Assembly: GCA_003254905.1 (NCBI GenBank)
Contig: QANU01073503.1
Coordinates: 567,694 to 631,693 of the forward strand
Length of the DNA: 64,000 nucleotides
Source of the DNA: Nissolia schottii
Lineage: Eukaryota; Streptophyta; Magnoliopsida; Fabales; Fabaceae
Direction of reading: 5' to 3'
The notes beneath the pieces were generated by a model. That model had not been told where the DNA came from. It worked only from the letters and a program-made list of their open reading frames with translations, and did not search any database. Each line of letters begins with the position of its first letter. Within the stretch, counting starts at the first letter, position 1. Positions 1 through 13,706 of the stretch are shown here, in pieces. Made by a program: the position numbers and the translations under genes.

Positions 1-98
1 AGAGTTGTTCCTTTATTCAGCACATCCTTTTCACCAGTGCTGTGTTGCCTATTCTAGTACAATAAGTTAACAGTTGCATTTAACTCTCTCTTCTCTCT

Positions 99-135
<37 letters not shown>

Positions 136-208
136 GTCGTCTAACTGTTTTTACATATCCCTTAACATATGTCATGGATAACTTCTATTGTTTTCTTTTC
201 TGTAATAG
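1..208 (+). other. Intron of the KH-domain gene, with a CT microsatellite
   Basis: This is T-rich intron sequence that ends in a pyrimidine tract and TAG immediately before the first recognisable exon. A (CT)n run with TT interruptions occupies about 84-132. The upstream exons lie outside the window. Confidence 0.65.
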
Positions 209-1260
209 ATGGGTGAAAATGGCTATGGATCTATGTCTTCATATGGCACCAATCTGTATGGAGGGTTAGTATATAATTTTATTAAAGTTAAATGTGTATT
301 ACAAGTTACAACTGAGTTGGTCCCTTTTTTCCTTTCTTTTTTAGCTTTGTGTTAAATTGGTTAATCATACTCATGTTGTATTTCTGTGCCTTTATTTATT
401 ATACACAGGTTGCCTCCCTCATCAACTCTGGAGATGTTGATTCCTGCTAATGCTCTTGGCAAAGTGTTAGGTAAAGGAGGAGCAAATATAGCTAATATCA
501 GGAAGGTTTGTTCTTACACTCTGAATTTTGAATTTGTTTTTCTTTCATTATATGGAAGAGGAAGTGATTCATGGTTTGGAAGGCATATTTCTATGCTTTA
601 TCTTAATGCCTGATTCGGCCCTTGGTGATTTATCTCATTATTACTATTCCATTTTGGATTGTGTTGAATCGAATAGTTACTTAATGAAAAAGGGTTTTAT
701 ATCATGCTTTCTCAAGTTTAGTTCTTGTTGTTGGGTATTTTTTATTGATTGCATACTTACATTATCACGTGTCTTATCTTCTCTGTCCATTTGTTTGTAA
801 GAATGTAAAATAGAGATATCCAGCTTATTGTTGATGAGTTTTCATAATAAGGAAATAACAATTTGTGCTGAAACTAATTAGAAAAACATATCAAGGGGAG
901 GTTTTCCTATTTTTGGATCAGTGATGTTTTTGGTTTCCACATTAGATGAACCATAATCTTGTTCTTACGTACACATGCACACACTCACCTCACTCACTGT
1001 CATGCTCTAGTTTAGCATTGAATACCAATTTGTTTATAAGTCCATGCCCATTGCTCATGCTCGTCTTAACTACTGTTGCAAAATTTACTTCATTGAATGT
1101 TATTTTATGCCGAGTTGTTTTAATCCAGATTTCAGGAGCAACGGTAGAGATTTCTGACGCAAAATCCGTGAGGGGTGATCGTATTGCTCTTATATCTGGT
1201 ACAGCGGAACAAAAGCGTGCAGCTGAAAACTTGATCCAGGCATTTATAATGGCCACTTGA
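209..1260 (+). CDS. KH-domain RNA-binding protein, C-terminal part (last three exons)
   Basis: Three exons join in frame with GT-AG introns: 209-264, 409-505 and 1129-1260, ending at TGA. The first junction splits a Gly codon and the second falls on a codon boundary. The product reads from a Gly/Tyr/Ser-rich linker (MGENGYGSMSSYG) into a complete KH fold. That fold has the strand motif LEMLIPANALGKVLGKGG with the GxxG loop (GKGG) that grips single-stranded RNA or DNA, then ANIANIRKISGATVEIS, then a C-terminal helix (KRAAENLIQAFI). About 95 residues are visible. Poly-KH plant proteins are several hundred residues long, so the other KH domains lie upstream of the window. ATG 209 is an internal Met at an exon start, not the true start. 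The gene next door is an F-box gene, as beside Arabidopsis At4g18375, so this is probably that orthologue. The role is likely nuclear pre-mRNA processing; the exact target is unknown. Confidence 0.88.
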
Positions 1261-4200
1261 GTTATTGGAGTTATTTTTGGGGTTTGAAGGTGAAAATTTA
1301 ATTCACAAAGCATGTCCTTGTTCCTCTCCTTAGTTCCTATAGGTTGATCTTGGAGAGACTATTCTCTAGGTTTCTTTGGCTGGACTCCTGTTTCTTCCAT
1401 AATAGTGACTAACAAGATCATGCCGGAACATCCATTGCTGGTTTTGTATGTAGGAGCTATAGTTCCTTTCTTTTCTTTTTTCTTTATCTATTCTTCTGCG
1501 TTTTTCTCTTAGATATTTAGGAGCTATCTATCCATTCTTACTGTTTTGCCATTGACTAGTTTGGGATCGTCTCCATGAACTATTATCAGAAGAATCATAA
1601 ATCAATGATGTTTATTTTGTTTCTGCTGCTTCAATCTCTTATTCTCCTTTCTTGCCCAAAGTATCTGCCCTAATGATGCTTACTAAAATGAAGATTCTCT
1701 AGTAATCTCCTTCTTTTTTTTTTCATTTTTTTTTTCCTAGTATCCCGTGTTTGCAAGTATTTGATCAGAAGCGGGGAAGTTGCCTCGTGAATTTGAAAAA
1801 AAAAAAATGTAGAAAACTCTGGATCAATTTCTTCCCTCTGTTAGTATTTTTCCATACTTGGAATCCTGATGTAATGAGGGTATTTGCAACTATATATGAC
1901 CATACATTTCTTGTTTGACTTCCAGGCTTCTGGTTGTGCGTGTTATGTCACACCAAGCGCACTCCATTATATACCTATTATCTTAAAAATCGATGGAATA
2001 TATCTTGTTGACCTTGTGTTCATGTTTTTCACCTCTCAGCTGTCTTGTGATGGATGTCACTCACAAGAAGATGCTTGCCGCCGCATTTATTGTAGCCAGC
2101 CTTCAACTCATCCAATGTTGTTTAAAATGATTTCATTGAATATCATAAATTCTATCAAATTAAATTCATTTTATGATTTATCTCTGATGCCTATGGCTTA
2201 TCTATTGTCCTGTTTGCAACTTAGTATTTAGTATCTCCGATGAACTCGAATTATAGCTTAGTTAATTGGATTCTAGTTACCTAGATGAATATCATATCAA
2301 ACTTTAGTGATTTTCCCAAATGAAAAATAAATTTGTAGCCAAAAAAAGGTTTCCTATTCTGCTTACTTTTTAGATATTGCTTTTTCACAAGCTGTGACTA
2401 ATCACAAGGTGTGATAGGGATTCAATCATCCTGTGTCATTTAACATCTTCCCTATATCTGTACTCCCTCTTCTGGTGAAAAATTGTCTCTCTTCCAGATT
2501 ACCTGTTACTATGTTTAACAGTATGTAAGCAGCAATGTGCTCAAAACTTCCTTTTCCTTTCTGTGACTGACCTCTCTCTAGCTTTTATATGATGAAAAAT
2601 GATTTGCGGCACGAATAGAATTTCATGCATGTTGAACAAACGTGTTATCTGCAACTTTCCTCAGGTTTGACTGCAGTGCAGTCTTCCTATTTTACACTGC
2701 TGAGTTGCTTGATCTTTCGATTCAAATTCAAGCACGTCTTTGTGAAGTTTCCAAAGCAGCAGATTTTTTCTTGATCCATATAGCATTGTCCTTTTACAAT
2801 TTGCAATCAAGTTGCAATGGTGCTACAAATTTGCCTTTCCTAGCAACTTGCACGTTACAGTTTTTTCTTCATTTTGTGCTACTCATCTAGTTTTTAGGTT
2901 TCGGATGCTAGGTTTCTTGGTTGTTTCATAAACCCTCCCCCCAGTCTCATCTCAGCATAATCCGTCTTAGATTTAATATTTTTCAATCTTTCAAAGGATA
3001 TACATACATGTGGATAAACTCTCCCTTGGTTCTAGCCTACCATAGATTGTAAACTGGACAAAATACCCTATTCTTGATTCTACCCAATTTTTTCAATTAT
3101 CGGTAAGGTTTGAGTTTTTGGTCATTGCGTTTGGGTCCACAGGCAGCCATTCTTATTAGTGGATGTATAACTCTTGTTCGTTTGTTTGTCTTGGATTGAT
3201 AATCATGAACAATATTAGGTATTTGTTTGTCTTGTAGATGAATAATTCTTGTTATTTCCTTTGTCAAGGGTTCTTTATTCATTGGAGGGTAGGGTTTGTA
3301 TTGAAATTTAATGTCAAATTATGTAGTTATTAATTGTATATGAATTTGATCTTATGCTGCATATTATGTAGTAGATGCCTATTGTTTATACAACTTTCTT
3401 CATTCTTTTTCTTTGAGGAGAAAAGAGTACAAGTTATTGTGTGCGTGTCTATCATATCTATCATATATAATGTACACGGATACGTTGATTTATTGATTTA
3501 TTGATTTATGAATGTATTTAAAAAGTTAAAAGTAACCTTTATTATGAAATGGAGCGAGTAGCGTGCGTTCATGATAATGACTTTCCAATCAACAAAGAAA
3601 AAGGAAATATCTTATGTTTCAGAAGCAATCAAGAGTTCAAGGACAAAATTCACTCCTATTGATGGAGAGATTATGATTTAATGTGCTAAAGTAGGATGTT
3701 CTGATGAATGGATCCTCTCATATTAAATATAATTATATTTGTTCATATTATGAGAGAAAGATAATCATTTTGAGCGAGTAGAGTTTTTTTTAAATTAGTA
3801 GGACTTAATTTAAATGTGTCTCTCTCTTTTTTATATCATGATTAAATGAGTTGTAATTTTTGACGTTTTGATACATAATACACTTTAGAATGAAGAAAGT
3901 TGATCATATAAAGCAACTAAAGTTAAAGCTTGTAGGCCTGTTAACTTCTTTGCCAAAGATCAAGGACGTGCGAGATAAATTCTCTTAGACACATAGTGTT
4001 AGTGAAGTGTCCAAATATTTATAAACACATGATTTAATGGATCAAAGCGATATTTTCAGAGGATTTTGCTTGAAAATTTCATTTCATCGTCATGGACATA
4101 ATGTTGGTCGTATACCAATCTAAAATGAGGATATTTATAAGAATGCCTTTTTACCAAAAGTAAACTTGTCAATTTCTACACAGAATCGATAAGGACCTGG

Positions 4201-6555
4201 ACCACCTCCTCAACAAAGCAGATGAAGTGGTAGCTTTTAATCATAAAAGTGTATTCAATGGCACATGTTCTAACAGCTTACTATGACTATTACTCTCCAA
4301 TGTGGACTATGTGATGATATTTGCATAAGCTAATGTTTTCCTCCAATAGGAATTTTCCCATTTGATATAGAAACTTTTGATTGCTGCTCTACTATAGTTA
4401 TTGTCACGGTTTTAACCCTCACAATTCCATTTTTTTACTTGTATCAAACTGTCTCTTTAGTCCTTACCTAAAAGGCATACCATGGAGATGGTTGGTGGGG
4501 TCCAAAAGGAGAACATGTCTACTAGTGGATCTGGATATTTCAATAGGTAAGGTTGATATTTTTTTTTCTCTTCCCATATTGTTAAGTGCAAAATAAAGTG
4601 CCTTTCAAGCTTAAATTTTGGTTCATCTTGCATGTGACAATTTCATGGCATGAAGGATTTATCTCCTCATATTCCAATAAGAGATATGCTTTTGAATTTT
4701 ATTTTTTTTTATAAAAAAATCATGGTGGCTAGGAAGAAACAATAAATCAAATGGCAATTTAAGTGATCTATCTATATATCTTCAAACATTTGAATTCTTA
4801 ATTAAGCCATCGCTAAAAGCTGAAAAGGAGTTCCCATACTTGTTGAGCTTTCTTATCCAATTCTTCAGATTCATTCATGAGAACAATTTAGCTATGTATT
4901 CCAATGCCCATGACAACTTTATTAACGCATTTCTATGGATTTTTTATAACTTAGAAAACGATGTGGACGTGACTTGTCACTTGTGACAATGGATGCTGTC
5001 TAACACAATTCAAGTTAAAACTTGCCTAATTGAATGTCACTTTAAGCCTAATCCTAACTTATACGTACAAGATGGCCAAGAAAAAACAGAACTAATTTGT
5101 CCAATTGCTTTGGTTTAAATAAATTAATCATGCAAAAGTAGCTCGCACGTCATGCCTTATGCAAAACAAGAGTACTCTTATTTATGGATTTAGTTTATTG
5201 GATTATATCAACTAATCGAGGTCAATGACAAGTTGTATTGTAATTTGCACAACTTAATTGCTTAGCAATACCACATCTTTTGAGAGAATAGATGCTTTTC
5301 TACTTCATGGAAAAAAAAATTATGTACCACTCATTATTTGACACGTTAGTCATTCCGTTAAAAATAAAAAATAAAGGATAATGATGACTGCAAAAATCAA
5401 TATGTTGAGTGATAAATGTTATAGAAAAAAACCTTTTTTGTGGTGGTATGAGGAGATCAAATTAAAGAATTTCCCTAAATATTTGAAGTCTAAGAAATGC
5501 CAATTAGAAGGTAATGGAAGAAGGGAGGTTTCAAGAGCAATGGAGAGAAAGAAGGGGAACTTACAAATTTTTGTTTTATTGAAGGGGGTTATCTTACTCT
5601 TATAACGACTATTTAAGTTATATCTCTACACTATGAAAGATTCTAATGTATCCCTCGCACGTAAGAGTGAATATCTAGAGTGTGAAGTTTGTAAAATTTG
5701 ACACCCACAGGTGACTCAATAGAAATTTTGTTATAAATTTTGATACTATATTCAAAATTAAGTGAGTTTAAGTTAATCTTAAAAGTTAACTTGGGAGAAG
5801 GATTGTATTACTTTGGTAAAGTCTACTTAGGTCATATGTTTAAATTATGTAAGACTTTAAGTGTTTGTCTGAGATGTGTTCACAAATGAACAATCGTTGG
5901 AACTCGCACATTATTTTTAATAGGCAGTTTAATCCCTTTTTTCTTTCTTTCTTTCAATTTTCTAAGATGGTGCGCATATAATTTCAAAAGAGTAATTAAC
6001 ATTCTTCTTAAGATCCTTCAATTTGTTAAACAAAAGTAAATAATCATGTGAGAAGGAACTAAAACTTAACACTTTTCTTTACCCAAATTACGCCTTTTAA
6101 ACTAACATATTGATGAAACTAATGTCATGTGAGCATAGGACACCCATTAGACTCAAATTAAGGGTTGACCATAATTTTAGTTCCAAAGTTGATGGTGGCA
6201 AAATATGTAAGTATAGATTATTATATGCATCTTACATGCTTTGTGTCTTCTGTACTTTCATATGAGTACGGAAATTGCAATCTCAATGGCCAAGAAACTA
6301 CTAAGAGAGATTCATGAAGCATATGCCATGAATGCGCATATGCCACAACGTGCGCGTGTTCCTATTTATAAACTTACTAGTTATAATTTCTTGGATCCAA
6401 ATCTTAATTATGACTCATGAGAAACAATGTTAAGTGCACATGGCATGTGATACCTTAATGCGTTACAAAATTATGCATTTTCAAGGTTAATTATAAAGTT
6501 TTTAGGTCATGACAACAACTATACAACTGGTGTTAGAATGATAAAACTACTCATA
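1261..6555. other. 3' UTR of the KH gene followed by intergenic DNA
   Basis: T-rich transcript-like sequence follows the stop codon and is probably 3' UTR for several hundred bases. I see no decisive poly(A) signal. From about 1.9 kb there are short open frames without recognisable protein features. Small direct repeats occur at about 3486-3510 (TTGATTTA units). Two GAGCGAGTAG ends at about 3551-3560 and 3773-3782 resemble Stowaway-type termini, but no partner end is clear. I find no gene here. Confidence 0.5.
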
Positions 6556-7036
6556 AACTCGCATATTCATAGGTATTACTCAAAATTTTTGTATTTATAG
6601 AGACAGATATTCATATCCGTTTACTAATGAGTATAGATACAAGAATTGAAGTACTCGGCCTATGGGTACTTGTTAATTATTTATTAATATATAAAATTAT
6701 ATAAATATTTTTACCTATATAAATATAAAAACTATCAACTCTAATTCATTTTTATTTACAACATTATTAGATTTTTATTATATATTTTGTTAATTTAAAT
6801 TGTGATTTGTTAATAGCAATATTGTAATATACTATATTTGATAGTAATTTTTATAATTTTTTTTTTGAAAATTTGGCAAATCTCGCAAATACTCACATAT
6901 ATTCAAATCTCTATGAATATAGATAATGGGTACGCATAATAAATATGAATGGGAATACAAGTAGGAAAATATTAAATTAGTATGAGTAATGAAAAAACAT
7001 ATAACCCTATTTACAAATACCCATTCCTGGCCATCC
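6556..7036. mobile_element. Degraded repeat, possibly a non-autonomous hAT-type element
   Basis: The right side, read on the minus strand, starts near 7036 with ATGGCCAGGAATGGGTATTT. It carries recurring GGGTA and GAATAT steps that also appear in inverted form on the left (TATTCATATCC, CTATGGGTACTTG). Dispersed plant elements with 'atgggtaccc' termini have this look. The left end and the target duplication are not clear, so both the boundaries and the class are tentative. Confidence 0.3.
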
Positions 7037-10000
7037 TAAAATAGGCTAACAGAGGATTCAATTAAATCTTGCATTAATGTATCTGTATGGGCGTAATCAT
7101 TATGTGGTTTTTAAATATATTTATTAGCCATTAATTTCATAAATATTTAAAATTTTATTAAATTCCACAAACATTTAATAAATTTTGATAGCTTACATTT
7201 AGTATACGCATTCCATAGAAAATACGTATCTTGTACCCAAAAAAAAATATTGTACAAATCAGGATAAGATACATTATATTTCTCCCTGTCCCTTTCATAA
7301 ATCTATTATAATTTCTCCATTTGCCAGTTATATAATGCTCTTTCAAATTGGGATTTTAAGTATGTTGCATACTTGCTTTATTGTGGGTCCAAAACAAAGT
7401 TATAGTTTGAGTATAATTTTTATACACTATAAATCAATCAAACTTTGTTATATTAGTATAATTGATTAACCTCCTCTCTACTTCTTAAAAATCATGTATA
7501 TCGAAAGATCTGATTGGTTGACAGTGTAAAATTTTTTACATTATCCGTAGATAAAAATTAAACTCAGCTCTTAAAGTTTTGTTAAAATCTTTCAAATAGG
7601 TACAATAAGAAATTAAGAAAAAATGTCTAGGAGACTTAATTCATCAACTTCCTTATTTTTATGAATGATACTTAACATGTTTAGGGATAAAATAAGAAAA
7701 GAAATATCAAGTGTCATTCATAGAAGTGACATAAGTAGGTTAAAGAGTTAAGTATTTCAAACATTACCCTTTATATTATTTATTAACATTTTAATTACTA
7801 TTCACACAATGTCATTTAATCATATTTTGTAATATAAGTAAAAAAAATAATTGACTCTCTTTTCTGTTACTTAAAATAATGGAATGATAAATAACATAAA
7901 AAAAACTTTACCCTCCCACTAGTAGATAGTAATTATACTTTTTATTTATTTATTTATTTATTTTGTGTGTATAAATACATATCATAAAAAAAAGGAGATG
8001 CTTTAAGCTGGGATACGAATAATATAATAACAACCAACTTACACTCAATGATTTCAATCCATCAATCCAATTATAATTCCAACTTTATATAATAGTATTT
8101 TCAAAATATATTCGTTGGTGGGAGAGACCAACAGAACAAAATTAAATTAAAGGATCAGATTCATTAGATAATAACAGGGTGTATTGGAACCACGTTTGTA
8201 AGGCTAGTTTTTGATCAAATTCAAAACCAGCTCAGCATTACAAATCTAAAATATATCTTGTATTGCATGGATACCGTTTCATAATATTGAATGGATCAAT
8301 TTAGCCATAATATATATAACTCCATGTCTTTACAAAAAGATTGATTTCAGTGTAAAGTATAAAATTGACAGTAAGTTTGGTATTTTAAAATTATAATTTT
8401 TATATAAACATGTCACAAGTAAATGTGTGGATTGGGTTTGACAGGGTCAGCCATTTTGAGTTGGGTTACAACTTACAAAAAATTTCAACCAAGTAATTCA
8501 GCATGATCCTATTGTTGGCACATTACCTTTTTGGGATGATTGGTGCTCAATTTGACTAATTTGTTCATTTTGTAAATGAAAATCAAAATGGGTAAGATTT
8601 TCTTTGGGTGTTATATTTATACTTAATTAATCACTTTTATCTCATATATTTATAAGCATTCAATATGATCATTTATCTTAGCAATGTAGTCTCCTATCAA
8701 TTAAGAATAGATTACATTAAAAATGTACAAATAAAACGACTCATAAACTCATGTCTTCAAGATTTTAGATCAAAATATAATGTTTTGTTCATTGTTGTGA
8801 TTTCTTGCTCAACTCATTGGCATAAGCCTCCTCAATTTAGGACTTCACGTCTCAACGCGTACTTTAATTTATTCAAAAGTGTTGTGCAAAACAATTACCC
8901 TAAAAAGAAAAAGATAAATAAAACCAATTAAACAGGTTGAGACTTAAATACTAACATGAGTTGGTCAAGATGGTGATAAATCTTGATCTCTTATTTAGTA
9001 GTTTTGAGTTTGAGTATTAAAAATAAAAAATCTCATTAGGATATTTCTACCTCTAAAGAGGGTCTTCAATTAAATTAGATCAGGTCAAGTTAATCAAATT
9101 CTTAATAATAAGACTCAAATATTCGTAGTTGAAAAAAATTATTGAGACTTAAATAAAGTTTACATATTTGGAACTTTTGGTCGGAATATATATATATATA
9201 TATATATCTCAATATTGTGAGGAGTCAAACGGGGCAACAACACAACAAGTTGAATGATTATTGAATACAACCAATTTGTTTGCAATTACACTCAAGCTGT
9301 GAATGGAAGCCCCACACTTCCAATATGCAACTAGCAAATCCTAACTGCAATGCACTTTGCTTCCACAATGATATGGAAGAAAGACAAGTAACATCACCAA
9401 CATGCATGCTGAATTAAAGATTAAAAGGGCAAAGGGTTCAGCTGTATTCTCACAAATTAACTAACTAAACAATCACCACCCAATTTGCTTTTACCTTGTC
9501 TTAGATCAAAAACTTTATAAACAGAGGACAAGTAGGTGGACCTTGCAACCAAATTGCATCTACACCAGAAGTTCAACTATGCACCTTTGGTGGAGAATCA
9601 TATAATAACCACCCTAACAACATTCAAAAGTTAAAGCAACTTGTACAGAAAAGAAAATGAAAAAAATGCATTGTTAAGTAACTACTTGGTGAATGATTTT
9701 TTTGTTTGAGAGAAAAAAATGTACCCTTTTATTTTTCAGCATTCGAAAACAAATTTTGAAGTTGGAACCAACTAGACCATTGAATTATCTTTGGACATTT
9801 CTCACCAATATTACCAGCAACAAATCCAATATCCAAAATTAAAAAGAAAATTATTTTTCTTTTAAGAATGCTACCGAGATCAATTAATCACGGCACAAAC
9901 TCAATGATGGTGCCAAACACAACAAAATTCAAGAATAGGATTTAACTATAGCGTTGAGAGTGAAAATGGGTTGCAATACTACAATGGAGACTCTAAATTT

Positions 10001-10616
10001 AATTTTCATAAAATCAAGAAAGGTAAAATATACAGTGCATCAAACAAAAAAAAAAGAATTGTGTATTAATATCATAGAGTTTAAGATTTAACCAAGTGTT
10101 CTACTAACTTAAATTATATATTTTTTAAATTTGTGACTGAATTGCAATCGTTTAAATATAAGAAGATTAGTACCTTCACAAAAATTTGAATAAAAAAGAA
10201 AAATAAAGAAAATGATGATATTAAAAATCAATTATTTAAGAATCAAAAGTTGGGAGAGGGTTGTTATAGCTTAATCAAAAGTTGAGTCCAAATCTTAAAT
10301 ATGTAACTATGTTAAATTTTAGAAGGAAGAACTTTGTTGTCTAAAAAATTTTATTCAACTTAAATAGAATTGTCTAAAGATACATGTGATCTAGACAAAA
10401 CCGTAAAATAAACTAGATTAAAATTAAATCCAAAAAACATATAGTACAAATTAATGAATGAAAGGCATTGCAATTGTTAGAAAAATAGAGGATATACACA
10501 AAAACTAGGTGGTGAGTTAAAATCACAATAATATGGTATAGATTTATAGATATGCCACAAACGAAGCCACCAACACTAGTCACAAACACACAAAAGCAAA
10601 GCACAATCAATCAATC
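7037..10616. other. AT-rich intergenic DNA upstream of the F-box gene
   Basis: I see no gene. The stretch is AT-rich, with a TTTA run near 7940-7960 and a (TA)n microsatellite at about 9188-9206. Short ORFs here have low-complexity, intergenic-looking products. The distal promoter of the F-box gene presumably lies in the last kilobase. Confidence 0.5.
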
Positions 10617-10704
10617 GCTCACCCTCCGCTCCTCTCCTCTCCTCTCCTCTCCTCTACCACTGATCTGATTCCACCCCTTTTTTCCTCCAAAACGCGCTTC
10701 TTAA

Positions 10705-10742
<38 letters not shown>

Positions 10743-11010
10743 TCACTATCCCTCTTTCTTCATCTTCTTCGTCCCCTCACTCTCTCTCCATCTCCCAATA
10801 TATGTTAATCCAGACAAAAACCATAACCCCCATTTCCACCTCCCCAAATTCTGCACCCCCCTTCAATTCCCGACCCATGCCTCACCCCTTTACAGATCTG
10901 CCCTGAACCCACTTCCCTAACCTCCAAACCCCTCTGAAATTCCCAACCTTTTCGAGCTCCACCTTCCAAATCCCCCATTTCTCTCTCAATACAAAACCCT
11001 AGATTCAACA
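10617..11010 (+). promoter_or_regulatory. Pyrimidine-rich 5' leader and proximal promoter of the F-box gene
   Basis: Composition changes sharply to C/T-rich. CTCCT units run at 10629-10654, (CT)n at about 10704-10728 and (AC)n at about 10728-10742, followed by CT-rich sequence up to the ATG at 11011. Such CT-rich 5' UTRs are typical of plant housekeeping and auxin-responsive genes. There is one ATG (10803, in TATATATG) upstream in the leader. The transcription start was not located. Confidence 0.55.
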
Positions 11011-12058
11011 ATGTCGTCCCTCCGCGCAGATCTGCCCTGCAGGATCTACCCGGAGCCCGATTCCGCCGAGATCGACCACTTCGACCGCCTCCCCGACTCC
11101 CTCCTCCTCCTCGTCTTCAACAAGATCGGTGACGTCAAAGCCCTAGGCAGATGCTGCGTCGTTTCCCGCCGGTTCCACTCCCTCGTCCCGCAGGTCGAGA
11201 ACGTCGTCGTCCGCGTCGACTGCGTCATCTCCGACGACGACTCATCCTCCTCCTCCGCCTCCTCCGACAAGTCCCGCGGCCCCTTCTCCAACCTCTTCCG
11301 CCTCGTCTTCGGCGGCATCGTGAAACCCCTCCAGGCCCTCGGCCAGTTCCTGGGCCCCAAGCGGGCCTCCTCCGGCTCCGGCTCCGGCTCCTCCTCGTCC
11401 TCGCTCGCCGTGGGGAGCGAGGACGACGGCGGAGACGGCGATCAGGGCGGCGTCACTCACCACTCCCCAACACAGGTCCTCAAGAACTTCAACGAGATTC
11501 GCCTCCTCCGGATCGAGCTCCCCAGCGGCGAATTAGGGATCGAAGACGGGGTCTTGTTGAAATGGAGGGCCGATTTCGGCTCAACCTTGGACAATTGCGT
11601 GATTCTGGGAGCTTCCTCTGTAATTCAATCGAAATCGAACGACGGCGCCGCTTTCGAAGCCGGCGCCAGCGGCAATAATGGGACCGGTGAGGATAACGGG
11701 AGCATACCCGATTCGTTCTACACGAACGGGGGCTTGAAGCTTCGTGTAGTGTGGACAATTAGCTCCTTGATCGCTGCTTCGGCGAGGCATTACTTGCTGC
11801 AGCCGATAATTTCGGAGCATAAGACATTGGACAGTTTGGTTCTGACTGATGCCGACGGGCAGGGGGTGTTGTACATGAACAGGGACCAGCTGGAGGAGCT
11901 GAGGGTGAAGCCTCTTTCGGCTTCTTCGGCGTCGAAGAGGACCCTTGTCCCTGCGTTGAACATGAGGCTCTGGTATGCCCCTCAGTTGGAGCTCCCTGAT
12001 GGGGTCGTCTTGAAGGGCGCCACTCTTGTTGCCATTAGGCCGAGCGAGCAGTCGTCGC

Positions 12059-12089
<31 letters not shown>

Positions 12090-12219
12090 AGCTGCAGGAG
12101 GGAAGAAGGAGGCCTCTGATGTGTCTTGGGTCTCCACCGCCTTCGACGAGCCTTATAGGACGGCCGCTAGGATGCTGGTCAAGAGGAGGACTTACTGCCT
12201 TGAGATGAACTCCTTCTGA
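11011..12219 (+). CDS. F-box protein, AUF1/At4g18380-like
   Basis: This is an intronless 402-residue protein. The F-box occupies about residues 22-65 (IDHFDRLPDSLLLLVFNKIG then DVKALGRCCVVSRRFHSLVP). In this family it binds the SKP1/ASK adaptor of an SCF ubiquitin ligase. An acidic and serine-rich linker follows (VISDDDSSSSS), then a family-specific C-terminal region with no LRR or Kelch repeats, as in AUF1/AUF2 and At4g18380. The start is supported by the CT-rich leader and by the F-box lying near the N terminus. A (GCT)n run encodes 12 alanines at about residues 352-363 and is likely length-polymorphic. Codon use is strongly GC-rich, unlike the surroundings. It lies head to tail with the KH gene and faces TCP2 across 12.7 kb. 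Relatives are auxin-induced and modulate auxin transport; the substrate here is unknown. Confidence 0.95.
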
Positions 12220-13100
12220 TGCTGCTCTGCTTTTGGATCTGAGGTATTCATTTTATTCGCAATTTCATTTTCATTTTTGTTTGGTGCAATACTTGTGCTG
12301 TGTCTTTGCTTCCGTGTTTGGATTCTTGGTGGGAGGGTGCTAGAATTGATTCTGGGGGTTGAAATGGAAAACCAAACGCACACTTAATCGTATATATATG
12401 ACATTGTAACCTATCTACCAATTGTTTTTGAAGGGGTAGAGCAACAAAATGCAACTTGTGCTATGTTATTTAGATCTATAAGAACAAAAGTTTCGTGGAA
12501 TGCATTTTGCCTTGTCCTTCTCATTTGTTCAGATTTCTAACATTGTGACTCTGACTTTTTTCTCACCTAGCATATGACTCTGTTGGTTCTTTCTATGATT
12601 GGTTTACAATTCTTATTTGATTGTTTTGAAATGAAATTTCAGGGTATGCATAATCATTTGATAAATGGAGGAACATTTAAGTTTCTCATAGAAGGAATCA
12701 GAAAACAAATTTTTTTTGTTTGGGCAATACATTGAAGTGGAGGAGGAGTTGCCTAGCGAGGTATCTTGCTCAGTCAAGCTTCTGAAACACGCAGCCTGCA
12801 TTTGAGTAGTAGTTGTTGAGGGAGCTGCAAATCATATCTTTGCTTGAACTGAAAGTATGAATGCATCTGCTGGTTGTTTTAATTTGAGGCAATGCTTGTA
12901 AGAGTGGCACACCTGCAACTAGGGTGATCTTTGAATTTGTAGTCATCTTCTGCCCCTTTTTCAGTTCTTCTGTGAATATCCTAGGTATCAGTTTGGTATG
13001 CTTTTGTGATATATTCTTCTAAAGTTAAATGAGCAATGTACTACTTTGCTTCTGTAATTTTAAATAACTTCTGGATGAGTCAATCATAACAATGCAATAC
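12220..13100 (+). other. Probable 3' UTR of the F-box gene, possibly with an intron
   Basis: The sequence after the stop is transcript-like. GAG|GTATTC at about 12243 and TTTCAG|GG at about 12642 could be donor and acceptor of a 3'-UTR intron of about 400 bp. No protein is encoded. The poly(A) site is not resolved; several AT-rich signals lie around 13.0 kb. Confidence 0.35.
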
Positions 13101-13537
13101 TCTGTTCCTGCACTTGTAATTTTGTCCTTTGAACAACTCCTGAGTATTTGGCCAGATTCTAAGGGTTTCCATATCGGTGAAATGGTGTATCAAATTGTTA
13201 TAATTGGCACGTGGCAGTTGCTGTTACACGCCTTGTGTGTGGCAGTTCTATGCTGGTGAATGAATAGTATATAATTTGCAAGCTCTCAGTAATTGGTGCT
13301 GCTGGTTTTAAACTAGGGACTTAATTCTGATGCTGACAGTGTAATTTATACTCATGATTTTTAAAGTAGTGAGGTGTGTGAAACAGATTAGGTGTTAGTC
13401 TAAAAATTTCCTGTATTGACACATTTAATATCTCATATTTAGAGGTGCACACAATAAAGTTAGTGTAACTCACAAAATATCTTAAAATTAGTGGGACTAA
13501 TTGTCATGGGAAATGTAATTAAATGTATATGATGGTA

Positions 13538-13704
13538 CTCTGTCTGTTTTCGTATAATTGTTCCCTCTTTATTTTGCAGAATGTTGAGAAAATAATTGAA
13601 AAATCTCAAAGTTAAAATAAAATTATAATACTTTATAAAATTATCTTGACTAACTTTTTCGCCTATTACCAAAGTGAAAAGATAAACAATTATTTGAGAA
13701 CGAG
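13538..13704. mobile_element. Stowaway-like MITE (Tc1/mariner type)
   Basis: Imperfect terminal inverted repeats are present: CTCTGTCTGTTTTCGTATAA on the left and, on the complement of the right end, CTCGTTCTCAAATAATTGTT. TA dinucleotides flank both ends (13536-13537 and 13705-13706). It is about 167 bp with no coding capacity. The ends match the 'CTCCCTCCGTTTC' style of plant Stowaway elements. Confidence 0.65.
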
Positions 13705-13706
13705 TA

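Noticed and set aside
1884-2890. Open frames of 115 and 82 codons after the KH gene
   Set aside because: No recognisable domain, T-rich composition like 3' UTR or intron, and no splice model linking them to the KH gene.
11046-11820. Several long frames on both strands over the F-box gene
   Set aside because: They are shadows caused by GC-rich codon use of the real gene.
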